From contig NC_065885.2 of the NCBI RefSeq assembly GCF_932274485.2, positions 38,081,062-38,145,061 on the forward strand: DNA of 64,000 bases, in the 5' to 3' direction. The translations under genes were made by a program, and so were the position numbers. The DNA comes from Patella vulgata. Its lineage: Eukaryota; Mollusca; Gastropoda; Patellidae. Positions 11,101-26,100 of this stretch are shown here, piece after piece. The notes beneath the pieces are model-generated. The model saw only the letters and a program-made list of their open reading frames with translations. It searched no databases and was not told the DNA's origin. Position 1 is the first letter of the stretch. Every line of letters begins with the position of its first letter.

Positions 11101-14100
11101 TAACGTGATACTGTTTTGCTCCTAACCTTTGCTAATGAAGACGGGCATACGCCATACAGTGTGCTATGAGGGAAATTTTGCCCGGGCAGCGGCACTACGG
11201 CCTTCTCTTATATCAAATTCCAACTGCCAAGGGATCATTTACATTCACGCCCATGTGTACACGGGACCTCGGTTTTTCGTCCCATCCAAACGACTAGACA
11301 GCTGTTTATGTCAGGCTATCCGTCCTGCATCACTGACAAGGGGAAACCACGCCGGAAAATCTGGATGAACTTTCTCGGCCAATGCAGGGATCGAACACCT
11401 GACCTCCAGGCCAGCAAACCAGCGTCTTACCCACTTAGCCACGTGATCCCCTCAAATCTAAAGGGGTGAACACAATACAATATAAAACCACAGTATAGTG
11501 AGGTTTATGTAAGTTGTTGGTTTTTTTATTGAAATTTTTTTTTTTTTGGTGGGGGGGGGGGGGTGTTCTCAAGTTTCAAGGTTTTTTTTATTATCAAATT
11601 TATTTTAAAATTTCTTATGATTACAATGGCGTAATTACATGTTACATTGCACTTACTCCTGATTCTTTGAGTATTTTAACAATAACTGGAGACAGTTGTA
11701 GAGCTTGTTTAGCTCGTGTTATGGCTACGTACAGTAGATTACTCTCATCATATGGTATAGGTCCTGGTCCTAGTACTACACCTTTAAATAAAACATATTA
11801 TATGAAAGAAAAGTACAACACCTGATAATAGAACATTATATTATGACAAAAGAATACTCAAATCATTTTATCAGTAAAAGACCGAACTTAAAAATAAATG
11901 AACATAACATTGATATTTCAAAAATGACATTTTCAAAGTTCATTCACAAACTATTCAATCAGATCTGATCTACTTTTTCAGTTCCTGGTACAAAATATTG
12001 AAACATTACCATCATCATTAAAGGAACCTTGAAATAGACAAATGTGGTTCTAAAAGCACATAATAATGCAATATGAATGTATGTAAAGGGATTTATATTG
12101 AAATTTTGAAAAACATATTGTAATTTCTAATCAATTATTTTTGGTGAAATATGTGAACAGTTCAAATTGAATGACAGTAATTTACGCCTGCTTAGTCCAT
12201 TCTACATGTTTTTTTTTTATTATTTCTTTGTCGTTTTTGAATCAGCCTTTACTAATTACCTCCACATAGTCTTGCAGTTTGTATTTGTTCATTAGAAAAT
12301 AACACCTGAAACTACAGATTACACGACTCATGTACTGATTATACAAAAGCATCGCTACCGCTGCAATATACGTCCACATTCCTGCTTTGATTGATATGGT
12401 ACTAGAGGCAAAGAAGGCTCCGCGTCGGATTTGTTTTACCAAGACTAAATATTAAAAAAAAGTGGGTGTGACACCACCCCTGTGGGTCGGGGCATGCACC
12501 AAAATAAATAGTTGTGGTTCTTAAATATGCCGAGTTTCAAGGTGATCCATTCAGAATTCAAGCCTATAGACAAAAACCACAAAAATTGGCGGTGGCTCTG
12601 CCCTTGAAGGTCGGGACATGCACCAAAATCAACAGTTGCTGTCCTTAGGCTACAAGGAATACATATTCCAAGTTTCAAGATGATCCATTCAGAATTGCGC
12701 TCTGTATACGATAAACCGAAAATAGGGCATGGCTCTGCCCCTGGGGCCGGGACATGCACTAAAATCAATAGTTGCCGTCATTAGCCTATAACCAATACAT
12801 ATAAGATGTTCCAAGATGATACATTAAGAAATGTGGCCGTGGGCAACACACCAAAAAAGGGTGCCTCTCTACACCTGGGGGTCGGGCATTCATCAAAAAA
12901 CTTTAGCCTCTAGAGCGTCCACAATATATTTGAAACTGATTAAAGTTAAACATACATTATGGCAGATTCGATAACAAGTTGTCAGTTCTCACTATAATAG
13001 TTAAAAACTAGATAATGTAAAGCCAATTTGCTGAAAATTTCATTCAAATTGATCCACTATGAACCAAGAACAAAGTGTTTGAATTTCCGCCTTGCCTTGA
13101 TCATTTTTACTAAAGTCAGTACGATAAAGAGCATAGTCTCGATTATACAATTAATCGTTAAATCGTGAAGGAAAGTTATGCAGTAAATCGGCTCACAATC
13201 CACTACAGATCGCAGGCTAGCGATGCCATCTAGAGTTGATTATGGTCTGGATAGGTTAATTAATGTCTAATTAATAATTTAGATAACATTTCAGGCCTAA
13301 AGAAAGACCTGCAACAGACAGATTTAGCTCTTGCATAATGTATGTTTAAAGGCCATAACTGTGGTAGGAATTATTGGAAATCATTGAAAATCAATAGGCT
13401 TCTTCGTCTCATGACCTTAAACACTGTGTATAAATTTAAAGTCTTTCGGATATTAAAGGATGGACGGATGGGGGCGATGACAATATACGACCACATTTCA
13501 ATGTTGGTGTATAAAAATGTTACTTGTGTCTTAAATATTGGATATTAGGATCCTATATTGTCCCTGCAAGATAACAACATTAATATTGATTGAAATTGAT
13601 CAAAATTGAGTTAGAGATTAAGCCTCCTTCAAGTGAATATATCGAGCCATTATCATCATCATAAAACGAATATATATAAACATTACATGTAGGTGTTCCT
13701 AAGTACTATCTAAGAAATTCTTATTCTCAATTTTCCCAGCTATAATAGATATAATTTGAATGACTTACTGGATCCGGGTCCTAGATAGGTATAATCATCC
13801 GTGACTTTAACTGTTGAAAATTCTAATCCTTTAGCTTTATGAGCTGTACTAAATACTACATCTGTAAAAGATCATATAATTATAAGCCATTTACTTTATG
13901 AGCTATAATACATGTATATACTACATCATTAAAAGAACATATAATTATAAACATTTAGCTCTATGAGCTGTGCTTAAACAATACATAAAAGTTACAGTAT
14001 ATCATCACAGTGCTTCACATATAAATAACCAGTTTTATTACATTAAAACTATGTGGTAAATTGTTTAAGCGACATTTAGTAACTGAATTAGAATAACACA

Positions 14101-17100
14101 TAACACAATTATATTAAATACTGTAAACCATGATAATGACTAGAGAACCTTCATGGAAAAGGCACCAGAAATAAACTTTTAAAAAGTAACTTGTATTCCA
14201 TATAACCGTGTCATGTGTTTATCAGGTAAAACTCTTTGATATATACTATTCAAAAAAAGTAGGGGATATTTGATTTTGGGGGCATAATACTAAAATATGC
14301 AAATGACTACGAAAAAAGTCACTATAGAACCTAACAGAAGAAACATTTCCAGTTACATGTGACGCCCAAACGCACCAATAGCTACCGCATGGAATGCAGG
14401 TGATGCTTGGGATCATCATGGGGGTCCAACCCAAGATTTGCACGACTCTGACTTTGAATGTTACAGTCATTGTGGCATTGAATTCCAGGGTGGAAACATC
14501 AGTTTAATTGTTTTAGTGACCAGAAAACAAATTTTGATATGCGTCGGCTTACCCAAAATGAAAGGTTTACGTGCCCTTGGCATGCTACAGATCGGCACAA
14601 CACAGGCGGTTGTGGCGCGGACGATGAATGTTTCTCAGTCTGTCATTAGCAGGCTATGGTCCAGATACCGTGATACACAATCTGTACAGGACAGACCACG
14701 CTCAGGTCGACCAAGGGCGACAACTCAAGCCCAGGATCGATTTATCCGTACCTTGGCCTTGAGAAAAAGTCATCACAGCAAATCAGATCAGCGCTCGTCT
14801 TCAAACAGACACTGGTGTGAGAGTGAGTGGCCAGACGATTCGGAATCGACTGCATAGGGGTCACCTTCGCGCCCGACGTCCTCGCGTGATCCCTTGTTTG
14901 AGAGATCATCACATTCAGGCAAGACGTCGTTGGTGTAGGGATTGTCAACACTGGGATAATCGACGCTGGAGCAATGTGATGTTTTCAGATGAGTCAAGGT
15001 TCACTGTTGATTTTTTGGACAGACGTAGGAGGGTGTGGCGTCGTCGAAACGAGCGCTTCCAAGACGTTAATGTCATCAGACATGATCGATTTGGGGGTGG
15101 TTCTGTTATGGTGTGGGGAGGCATCACTGTTGCTGGAAGAACGGCTTTACATGTTGTTGCAGGGCGTGTTACAGGCCAGTACTACCGGGACAACATCTTG
15201 GCAGTCCATGTTGTGCCGTTCGCACGACGTCATGGCCGCCATTTCATCTTCCAGGATGACAACGCAAGATGTCACAGGGCCAGGATCGTTACAGGTTACC
15301 TCCAACAACAGAACATCACCACATTACCTTGGCCAGCACTGAGTCCCGACCTCTCCCCCATCGAGCATGTCTGGGACATGTTTGGACAGAGGTTACGTCA
15401 ACGTCAACAACGACCTGCCAATGTCCAAGAACTTGCTGCTGCGTTGCAACAGGAATGGGACAATCTGGACCAAAATGACCTTAGACGTCTCATTAGGAGT
15501 ATGCCACGTCGGATCAATGCTTGTTTGGCAAACAGAGGAGGATTTACCCGTTACTGACTTGGTTGTGATGCTGTGGTAACTTTGCTGTTTGACCCCGGGT
15601 ATCATTTTACCCTTATAATGGTCAGTCTGTGCCTTACTTAGTCTAACGATCATTTGGAATAAATCGATGAACGTGAACTTCATTTCATTTTGTCATTTGT
15701 TTCTTCGTCAGTTTCATTAGGTGACTTTAATAACACTTAAAAATCAAATATCCCCTACTTTTTTTGAATAGTATAGAAATAACCAGTTTTATTCCATAGA
15801 ATATATTATTATTATTTACCTGCAACAGAAATATCTTTAATAGTTTTACTTAGTATCTTATCTATATGACCAGGTAAATTGTGATTATACGTCTTCACTA
15901 TCTTAATTTTTCCTAACAGTTCTGGATCCATAGCTTTAGTAGCATATTTCTCCAAATCCCCTATTGTTTTGAAGCGAGCAATAAAACTGTTTCTTATTTC
16001 TCGTTTTGCTGAAAGAAAAATAACAAATATTACAAGAATTTAAAGGAACAATCTCTGATTCCCCAGAGTATACCATACCTTGAAAAAAGTTAGTCTAAGT
16101 ATGCCAATCGTCAATCAAATGCCAAAATGTAAATAAATAACCCAACAGCCGTCTGTCCAGAAATAATCACTAGATTTGCTTTAACAGGGTTACATAGCTC
16201 ATAAGAATTTTGCATTGCTATAAATTCTGTTTGGAAAGTGAAAGTGTGTATTTTTTCAAAATGGTATCACCAAGCATTCAGAAGTTGAACAGGACTATAA
16301 AAAAGGTTTCCAATAGTACCGTAAGTGCAAACCAAGACATAATGTAAACCAAACCAAAAGACAAACCTGCAGACAAGACATAAACAACACAGAAATTGCA
16401 AGCAATACACAACAGTCATGGGCCTGTAATGATAAGGCTTCACCTAGTTTTTCACATTTAGAATTTATGGCTTTCACGCTCCTTTAAATGTCTCGTCAAC
16501 ATTTTAAAGTAGACAAGCATTACAAGAACTAAACTGGTCTTCAAGTTATGAAATCAATTCTAACCTGAACAAAAATTAATATTACCTGCTATTCTTTCAT
16601 GGCTTGGCATCATCAAAGTATAGATATCTTGTATGATAGGAAAGCCAAACCCATCTGTTCCCTATATATTTAGTAGAAAATTAAACATAACTTAATTTGT
16701 TGTTTTGAAAAAAAAAACCCAAAAGAATATGATTTGTATTAAAAAAGTTTTTGTTTTCGTGGTCTTTAACTACATATTTTCCATTAATTGTGGAATAATG
16801 AGCCTTTAAACATACATTATGCAAGCTCTAAATCTGCCTATTGCAAGTCTTTCTTTAGTACTGAAATGTTATCTAAATTATTAATTAGACATTAATTAAC
16901 TTATCCAGACCATAATCAACTCTCGATGTCAACACTAGCCTGCGATATTTATTGGATTAGGATTCGATTTGCTGCTCAACTTTCATTATGATTTAATCAT
17001 AAACTAAAATCTGGGTTCAGAGTGGATCAATTTGACTGAAATTTTCAGCAATATATTTTCAAAATGGTTTACAAATCCGAAATCACCAAATTTTACGAAC

Positions 17101-20100
17101 GAAGAAATTTACCTACATACTTATAAATTTGTGATTTTTGAACTATTTTACTAATTCTTTTTTCTTTGAGTACCTTGAAACATTTACTTCAAATCTGCTA
17201 TTTCCGATTTTCGAATTTAAAAAAATTATGTCATTGACATTTCATCCCTGAAGTAAAACCAAATTGACGACTTCTTTAATATTAGTACGATTTTCATGAA
17301 ATTTGGAATGTAAGTAAATCTCATTGACCCAACTACAACGATATCATTAGAAATATTCTAATTTAACTGCAGAAATTAAGGGACAAATTTTTGAAAAATT
17401 CGAAAAAAATAGGTCAGATTCGCTTGAAATTTTTTTTCTGTACTAGCTAAGACATTACTGATGCCTACACAAAATATGGAGCTTATTGATCGAACCGGAA
17501 GTGCCACCATCTTGAAATGTGAAAAATCCCTAAGGCTTTTGCGATATTTTATTTACAGACATTAGAGTTAGATTTTCTGAATCCTTGAAGAAATGACAAA
17601 AAAAGGTCAGAGCAGAATTTTGATTTAGGTCAACAGATGGTCACCATTTTGAATTGAATATGAAAAATAGTGAAAAATCTACATAAACGGGCTTGTAAAT
17701 AAACACAATAGGCCATAGTTTGTTGAATTCCGTCTACTATTTCTGAAATTAATACATTTCTGGATAGCCTGGCTCAACGTCAAATTTTTGGTATTTGAAA
17801 ATTTTGACATTTGACGTTTTTAGTACCGACAAAGTTGCTTACGAGGGAAAGATACGAATTAATGGTTTGGAAATACTTGGAATAGGCCGTTTCTGGTTAG
17901 CCTCCTTTCAAGAATGGTTGTTGGCTTTAGAAACAGTATAATTTCTTAATGTTTTATGAATCCAAAATCACCAAAATTTACTGATGAAGAAATTGAACTA
18001 CATGTACATAGCTGTAATTTTTTGATCTATTTTACTAATTGTTTCTTCTATGAGTACCTTAGTACATTTACTTTAAATCTGCTATTTCTGATTTTCGAAT
18101 ATTATGTCATCGACATCTCATCCCGGAAGTAAAAACCAACATGACGATTTTCATGAAATTGGGAATGTAAATAGATCTGGTTGATCCAACTTTAACGATG
18201 TCATTAGAAATTTTCTAAGTTATCTCCCATTGGAGAAATAAAGGATCAAAGTTTTCAAAAAAATCGACAAAAAGTAGGTCAGATAGCCTTCAAAATTTAT
18301 TTGTTCACATCTTGAAATGTGAAAAATCCCTAAGGCTTTTGTAATATTTTACTTACAGACATGAGAGTTACATTTTCTGAATACTTGCAGGAATGCCTAA
18401 AAATCATTCAGAGCAGAATTTTAATTTCGGTCAACTGATGGTGACCATTTTGAGTTGAATATAAAAAACATTTAAAAATCCACCTCAACGTATGTGAAAA
18501 TAAACACAAAAGGCAGACACAATAGGCTGAATACATTTCTGGTTAGCCGGGATCAGGGTCAAATTTTGCTATTTGAAAATTTCAAAATTTCACCTTTGAC
18601 CTTTTATGCCAACAAAGTTGTTTACAGGACAATTTATGTTCTTAATTTTCAAAATTTACAAATTTAACCTAAATATTCGAAAAGCTGAGGTCAGTCCGAT
18701 ATGATTCCAAAAATATAAGTTCCATTCAAAGTTATCTCATTTAATATTTCGATATTTTCCCTAATTTTTTAGTTCTTTCACGCCATTTTCATTTCATTTT
18801 TTCATCTGTCCCATTTTTAAATGGCTTGATCCATTTTTCTGAAACTTCTAGAACCGGAAGTCAATCCGATTACAGCAATACAAGTGTCAGTTATTTCCAT
18901 TTATTTTTCAGCCCGGGTGCATTATTTCTCATTATATTTACACTTATAACTTCCCAAGTTTTTAACCAATGTTGATAATTACTTTTTCTTGTCCTTTTTT
19001 CTTTTAAAAATCTTGATATAATCCATGACATATGACTATGAATATGAAAGCTTTCATATCTGCATGGGACAGTAGCAGATCTATTTATCTTTATTTCTAT
19101 TCTGGACTTTGTATGCAACTTAAAAATGGATTAATGCTTAAGACAACACCTTATCTATTATTCGTCAGTTCAGTGCTATTAATTTACATTTATCTTGTAC
19201 TAAAATTATGCCGATCTGATTAAAACACTAGGATCTGGAAGAGTTGTTATATAACAGACCTTCTAGTTGTTGGAGGAATTAGTCAATGAAACAGTCTGTT
19301 ACGGAATTGTGGGTAAAGCCCTAGAAAGTTAACACTGATTGATTAATCAATGTCTGACCTCATAGGGTCAAAAGCCGCTCTATAACCCCTGACACGACCT
19401 CCCAGTACAACTGGTCAGATCTTCATGTAGTGTAGGCCATCGAAAATATAAAAAAAACAAAACGAAATATAGATCTGTATTTTAATCAGATTTCAATTAT
19501 CAGATTTCAATTTATTTACGTATAACAGTAGAATCACATTATATACGCATGTTGAAATGTATATATAAAGATCCACCCACAGCAGCTAAGACTTCCAAGT
19601 AGTCCACAAACGTGGCACATTCTTATTCTTTGGATATAATCAAAATATTAACAATACACTATAAAAACTGACCAAAGGCAATGATACATAAAGTAATTAT
19701 CAGAAATAGGCACCTTCTTCTTCCTAAGAGCAACAAAGATAGATTGCCAGGCAACGAAACATACGCAGCAGCTAAATCGTCAAGCGATAGACAAGGGTTG
19801 TCGCATATTTTTTTCTTTTGTAAGTAATTGGTGGCATATACAAGACAATTTTTGTCATTTGAACGTTCACAAGGTTCAACATAGTAAAACAAGGGCCACA
19901 AATCTAGAAAGAATTGACGGAAATTGTTGAAATTCAATAGGCTTCTTCGTTTCAGTAATTTAAATGATGTATATAAATTTCATTCAGATCGGATGATAAC
20001 TTTCGTCATTCGAGTGTTCACACGTTTCAACAAAGTGAAACAAGGACCATAACTCTAGAAATAATGATTGGAAATTGCTGAAATTCAACAGGCTTCTTTG

Positions 20101-23100
20101 TTTCACTAATTCAAATGATGCATATAAATTTCATACAGATCGGATGATAATTATTGTCGTTAGAGTGTTCTCAAGGTTCAACAAAGTTGAACAAGGGTGA
20201 TAAGTGATAACTCTAGAAGTGATTATGATAAATGTAGTCTCGTGTGTTCACAAGAAATTGTGGAAGACAAAACATTTAATCAGATAATAACTTTAGGTGT
20301 TTGAGCTTGCCAGACAAGATACGCCCACATTTTGCAAGCGATGGATAGAGAACAAGCTAAAAACAAACGCGATTTTTTGTACAATCAGGGGCCATAATCC
20401 AGAAAGTTATGGTCTGAAATGCACAAATATCAAAAGAGACTCAGATCTTTGGAATATAAAGATATGTTTTAAGTTTCATCAAAATCGGATAAAAAATTGT
20501 GACCTCTAGAGGGTCCATACCCTTGGATTACATACTTATCTTATACTCTAGAAAATCCACAAGCTAAAAATATGATTTTTTGACAAATCAGGGGCCATAA
20601 TCCAGGAAGTTATGTTCGGATATGTGTGATTATCAAAAGGAACCAAGATTTTTATGATAAAAACATATATTTAAAGTTTCATCCAAATCAGATAAAAACT
20701 GTGGTCTCCAGAACCTAGATATACCATATTTTTACACTATTTGCGTACAAGGGGTGGCCATTATGTCCGTGAGTTTTTGTCAGATTTTTACGAAAGTTTG
20801 GAACTCAACCATCATTAGTGTATAACTGTGATATATTCACACATTTTTTTTTTAATCAGATAAAAATTGTGACTAGGGACCACATTCTCAAAACATGATT
20901 TTTTGTACAATCAAGGGCCATAATTCAGGAAGTTACGATCTGATATGCGCGAATATCGAAAGAAAACAAGATCTTTGGGTTATAAACATGCATATCAAGG
21001 TTCATCAAAATCGGATCAAAATTGTGATCTCTAGGAGGTCCAAAACCTTGATATAACATATGTTTACCCTATTTGCTTACAAGGGGCGACCATTTTGTCC
21101 GAAGTTTTGGACCGATTTTCACGAAATTCGAACTCAACTATCATTAGTGTGTAACTGTTATATTCTAAAACATTTTTTTTAAATTGGATATAAATTGTGA
21201 CCTCTAGAGGGACCACAAGCTAAAAACGCGATTTTTCGAACAATCAGGGGCCATAATTCAAAAAGTTATGATCCGATATGTGCGAATATCGAAAGGAAAC
21301 AAGATATCTGGGTTATTAACATGCATTTCAAGTTTCATCAAAATCGGATCAAAATTGTGACCTCTAGAGTGTCCACAAGCTAAAAGCATGATTTTACGTA
21401 CAATCAGGGGCCATAATCCATAAAGTTATCGTTCGATACATACCAATATTGAAAGGAACCAAAATCTTTGGGAGATAGACCTATATTTCAAGTTTCGTCA
21501 AAATTGGATAAATATTGTGACCTGTAGAGTGTCCACAAACATATTGTCGACGAACGTGGGCGTATAAAAACATGATTTTTCGTACAATCAGGGGTCATAA
21601 TCCATGAAGTTATGGTCCGATACATGCCATTATCGAAAGGAACCAAGATCTTTGGGAGATAGACCTATATTTCAAGTTTCGTCAAAATCAGATAAAAATT
21701 GTGACCTGTAGAGTGTCCACAAACAAATTGTGGACAGACGGACGGAGGTACGGACGGACAGGGGCAATAGCATAATACATTAAAATGAAAATGTTGGCGT
21801 AATAAAATCAGAAGGCTTCTTGTCTCATGAATAGAAACATTGATGATTACTTTAGCCTCTACAGCGTCCAAAAGATTTTTTTAAACTCTAAAAGTAATTA
21901 TCAATCGTTCTAAATTAATAGTCATCTGAATGAAAAGTATATATAATTTTCACAAGATTCTTCTGAGTGATTAAGGGCAATAATTTCAATATAATTATCA
22001 GCGTTCTCAAGTTTGAACAAGGGTGATAAGTGAAGTAATTATTGGAAATTACTGTAATTCAACAGTCTTCTTTGCTTCATTAATTTAAATGATTCATATA
22101 AATTTCATACAGATCGGATGATAACTTTTGTCGTTCGAGCATTCACACAGTTCATCAAAGTGAAACAAGGACCATACCACTAGACGTAATTAATGGAAAT
22201 TGCTGAAATTCAATAGCCTTTTCCATCTCACTGACGTTAACAACACACATCAATTTCAAAACAATTATATGGTAAATGTAGTCTCTAGAGTGTTCAAAAG
22301 AAATTGTGGATGACGGATGGACTTATGAATGTATGGACAGGGGTGATGGCAATATAATATGTATAATTTTAACAAGATTCTTCTGAGGGATTAAGGGATA
22401 TAATTTCAACAGTGATTATCAGAATTTGCCACATATAATATGTATAATTTTAACAAGATTCTTCTGAGGGATTAAGGGATATAATTCCAACAGTAATTAT
22501 CAGAATTTGCCACGAAACAATAAGCTTTTTCTTCACATAAACACTCTGTATAAATTGTGGACAACTGTATCCAATAGTAGAGTGTCCATAAGCACTGGAC
22601 TGCAGACAGATATAGGGTGCATAAAGTTTATGATTGACAAGGGAAGAACTGAAATGTTCTACAGACTATACTTTGAGCATGTAATATGTGGGTGAACTGC
22701 TGCTGCTAGTTTTAAAAATCTATCTGTACCTACCCCAACAAATCCTACTTTTTGATTTTCCATGTTTGAGTAGCAACATTTTTTAACAGCCTCAGCAAAC
22801 AAAGTAAAATTACATCTAGCTATGATAGCCAACTGTCCAATAGTTTCACCAGTTATTTTGCCTACAGTATTAAATTACATAAGGTTACATAAATAACAAG
22901 CCAACAGTGAGGCTGATGTTCCCACCGAAATCACAAAATAAATAGATGACACATGTGACATATTAATTAATTAATTCCACATTTATCTTTTTCAAAGGTA
23001 TAGAGAAATCAAACTGTCAGTGATGCAGGACGGAGGGCTTGACAAGGACAGCTGTCTAGTCGTTCGGATGGGACAAAAACCGAGGTAACGTGTACACATT

Positions 23101-26100
23101 GGTGTGCACGTCAAAGATCCCTTGGCAGTTGGAATTAGATATAAGAGTAGGCCGTAGCGCCGCTGCCCGGGCAAAATTTCCCTCATAGCACACTGTATGG
23201 CATATGCCCGTCTTCATTAGCCCAGTTTAGGAGCAGAACAGTAGGATGTTAAACCCCATTTCATTTCATCTATACTTAATCTAAGCATAAAATGTTCACA
23301 ATCAAACTCAGTAAAGGTTTTGAAGTAGCTGGTAATGAAACTACACACTGAGTTTTATCACTCTCCATAAGTTAAAATCAAGGTTATCTTGTCCTAAAGC
23401 ATCGGCCAATGAAATTGTTTAGCTTTGCTTAGCTTTAGCGTGAAATGTTAATCATTGAACTCAGTCAAGACATTCACCTAATGAACATCAAGTTTAAACA
23501 TTCTACCTCAATTAAAAAGCCGGGGGTGGGTGGTTGGCCGAATGGTTAGTGCGTGCGCATTATATTGTATTATAAGGTCTGTCACTGAGTCTACCTTTGT
23601 GGTTTTGATTCCCCGGTTGTACGTGACAAGGGTAGGTTCGCCTGACCAACCTTTTCGGTTTTCTACAGATCTTTCAATTTCCTCCCACTACTAAAGACCC
23701 CTACACGCTAGAAATTGAACCATATGTTAGTCCTGAAATGACCTAGTTTGTGGCTAGTGGATGTTAAAACCCCAGTTCTTTCCAAACTCTAGACCAAATT
23801 GCTTATTGCTACTTAGCCAAAGTAGAAAATTCTCATCATGGAACCTAGTCAAGGTTCCAAAGTCTCAACCAATCAAACTGCTTATCTTTGTGTAAAATGT
23901 GCATGATAGAACTCTGCCAAGGCATTCACCTAATAGACACCTACACCAAGTTTGTACATTCTACCTCAATTTTGTGGCTAAGTGGGTAAGGCGCTGGCTC
24001 GCTAGCCTGGAGGTCGGGTGTTCGATCCCTGCATTGGCCGAGAGAGTTCATCTCGATTTTCCGGCGTGGTTCCCCCTTGTCAGTGATGCAGGACGGAGGG
24101 CCTGACAAGGACAGCTGTCTAGTCATTCGGATGAGATGAAAAACCGAGGTCCCGTGTACACATTGGCGTGCACGTAAAAGATCCCTTGACAGTTGGAATT
24201 CAATATAAGAGTAGTCCGTAGTGCCGATGTCCGGGCAAAATTTCCCTCATAGCACACTGTTTGGCGTATGCCCGTCTTCATTAGCCCAGTTCGGAGCAAA
24301 ACAGTATTACGTTAAACCCCATTTCATTTCATTTCATCTACCTCAATTAGAAGGAGAGTTATTGTGTTCCAAAGTCTCGACCAATCAGATTGAAGTCTCT
24401 ACTTTACCTAAGCAGAATATGGTCAGCATCGAACTTAGTCAAGGTATTGATGTAATGAAACTATACATGAAGTTTCACAACTATCACTCAATTAGAATCA
24501 AAGTTGTCGAGCTCCAAAGTCTCAAGCAATCAAATTGCTTATTGCTTGTGTCCAAAAGCATCAACCAAGCAATTTGCTTATCTCTGCTTACCCTAAGCAG
24601 AAAATTCTCATCTTCGAACTCCATCAAGACAACCAGTTTGAACATTATACCTCAATTAGAAGGAGAGATATTCTGTTCAAAAGTCTTGACTAATCAAATT
24701 GCTTATATTATCGATCTGCTTACCGTGAGTAAAAAATGCTCATTATAACACTTAGTCAAGGTATTGATGTCATGAAACTATACACCAAGTTTCATCACTC
24801 ACATTTAAGTAGAACTAAAGTTATTGTGTCCCAAAGCATCAACCAATCAAATGCTTATCTCTGCTTACCCTAAGCAGAAAATACTCATCTTCAAACTCAA
24901 TCAAGGCATTCACCTAATAAACACCTACACCAAGTTTGATTATTCTAGCTCAATTAGGAGAGTTATTGTGTCTCAATTAGGAGAGTTATTGTGTCCCAAA
25001 AAGTGTGACGGACAGACAGGCGGAGGACAGTGCAATCAACTGTGTCGAGTTGTATTCTTATCCTTTAAATAACAAACTGTGAAAATTTGAACTCAAATAT
25101 ATAAGAGAATATTGACACAATTGTGTTTCATAATGCAATTTGGCATATTGTCAGTTGTCAATGTTCCAATAACAGCATGTTCAAACATGGCAGCTGCATA
25201 TGTTTTTCACACTTTATTTCACAAGTGATTTGTCCAAGTTCAGAACCTGGATAAATGAAACAACTTAATTAATTCTGGTGACTATCAACATGCAAGCATG
25301 TGTGCCTAATAGAATATTACCTGGTTTCCCATGTCCTACTATAGTTTTCTCTGTTACTTTCTTTAATAGTTGTAAACAACATGCAGCAACATGGGCTATT
25401 TCTGGTCCAAATCTGAAAGACTGTTTAACAACATAATTACACAACTTTCAATAATGATTAAATTGATGCTATGGAGTGTCACTATGTGTTGTAGATGTTT
25501 TTAGTTATATTTCACTAAGGCCCTGCTTGATTTGTCAATACCGGCTGACCACAGTTCGGCAGTTTTTGCGCGAGCTCACTTGATTTCACCGGAAGTCGAC
25601 AAAAGTTTGTCTGTGGCGTACGCCGAATGCGCCGCTTTGGCGACAGCGGCGAACACCGGCGCAAGATGGTGAAATGAAATGAAATGGGGTTTAACGTCCT
25701 ACTCCGAACTGGGCTAATGAAGACGGGCATACGCCATACAGTGTGCTATGAGAGAAATTTTGCCCGGACAGCGGCACTACGGCCTACTCTTATATCGAAT
25801 TCCAACTGTCAAAGGATCTTTTACGTGCACGCCAATGTGTACACAGGGCCTCGGTTTTTCGTCCAATCCGAACGACTAGACAGCTGATGGTGAACATGTC
25901 AACGAGATAAAGTTCATGTTATTTAGGAATGCCATAAAACACTAATTTTAAAGCGTTAAAATTAAACCAAATGTTTTGAAGTTGAATTTGAGCTTGGTAA
26001 AACCAAAAGTTCATGTCATTTATTTTTTCTTAGTAATATTACTACTAATAATTTTCTGCTTATTTTGCGGGCACTTTCAAGTCATACTTTCAAGAAAACT

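Larger units (their letters stand above)
22894..25030 (+). mobile_element. Pearl-like family C element, copy 2, with three SINE insertions
   Basis: Starts AACAAGCCAACAGTGAGGC like the copy at 4251 and ends in the core plus GTGTGACGGACAGACAGG. SINEs sit at 23015-23269, 23521-23785 and 23972-24337. Core phrases such as CTTATCTCTGCTTACCCTAA recur near 24575 and 24857. Its left end is 32 bases upstream of the exon 13 acceptor. Confidence 0.65.

Noticed and set aside
14817-15557. Prokaryotic IS630 insertion sequence
   Set aside because: IS630 is related, but the TA target, 32-base ends and DD34E triad in an animal intron fit Tc1.
23972-24050. Possible tRNA gene from A and B box matches
   Set aside because: The boxes belong to the SINE head; no cloverleaf with acceptor stem pairing, and the unit continues into a SINE body and tail.
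23899-24126. ORFs on both strands in SINE-1 copies (also 11129, 28841, 45032, 39069)
   Set aside because: The same peptides appear wherever SINE-1 sits; they are translations of a tRNA-derived retroposon.
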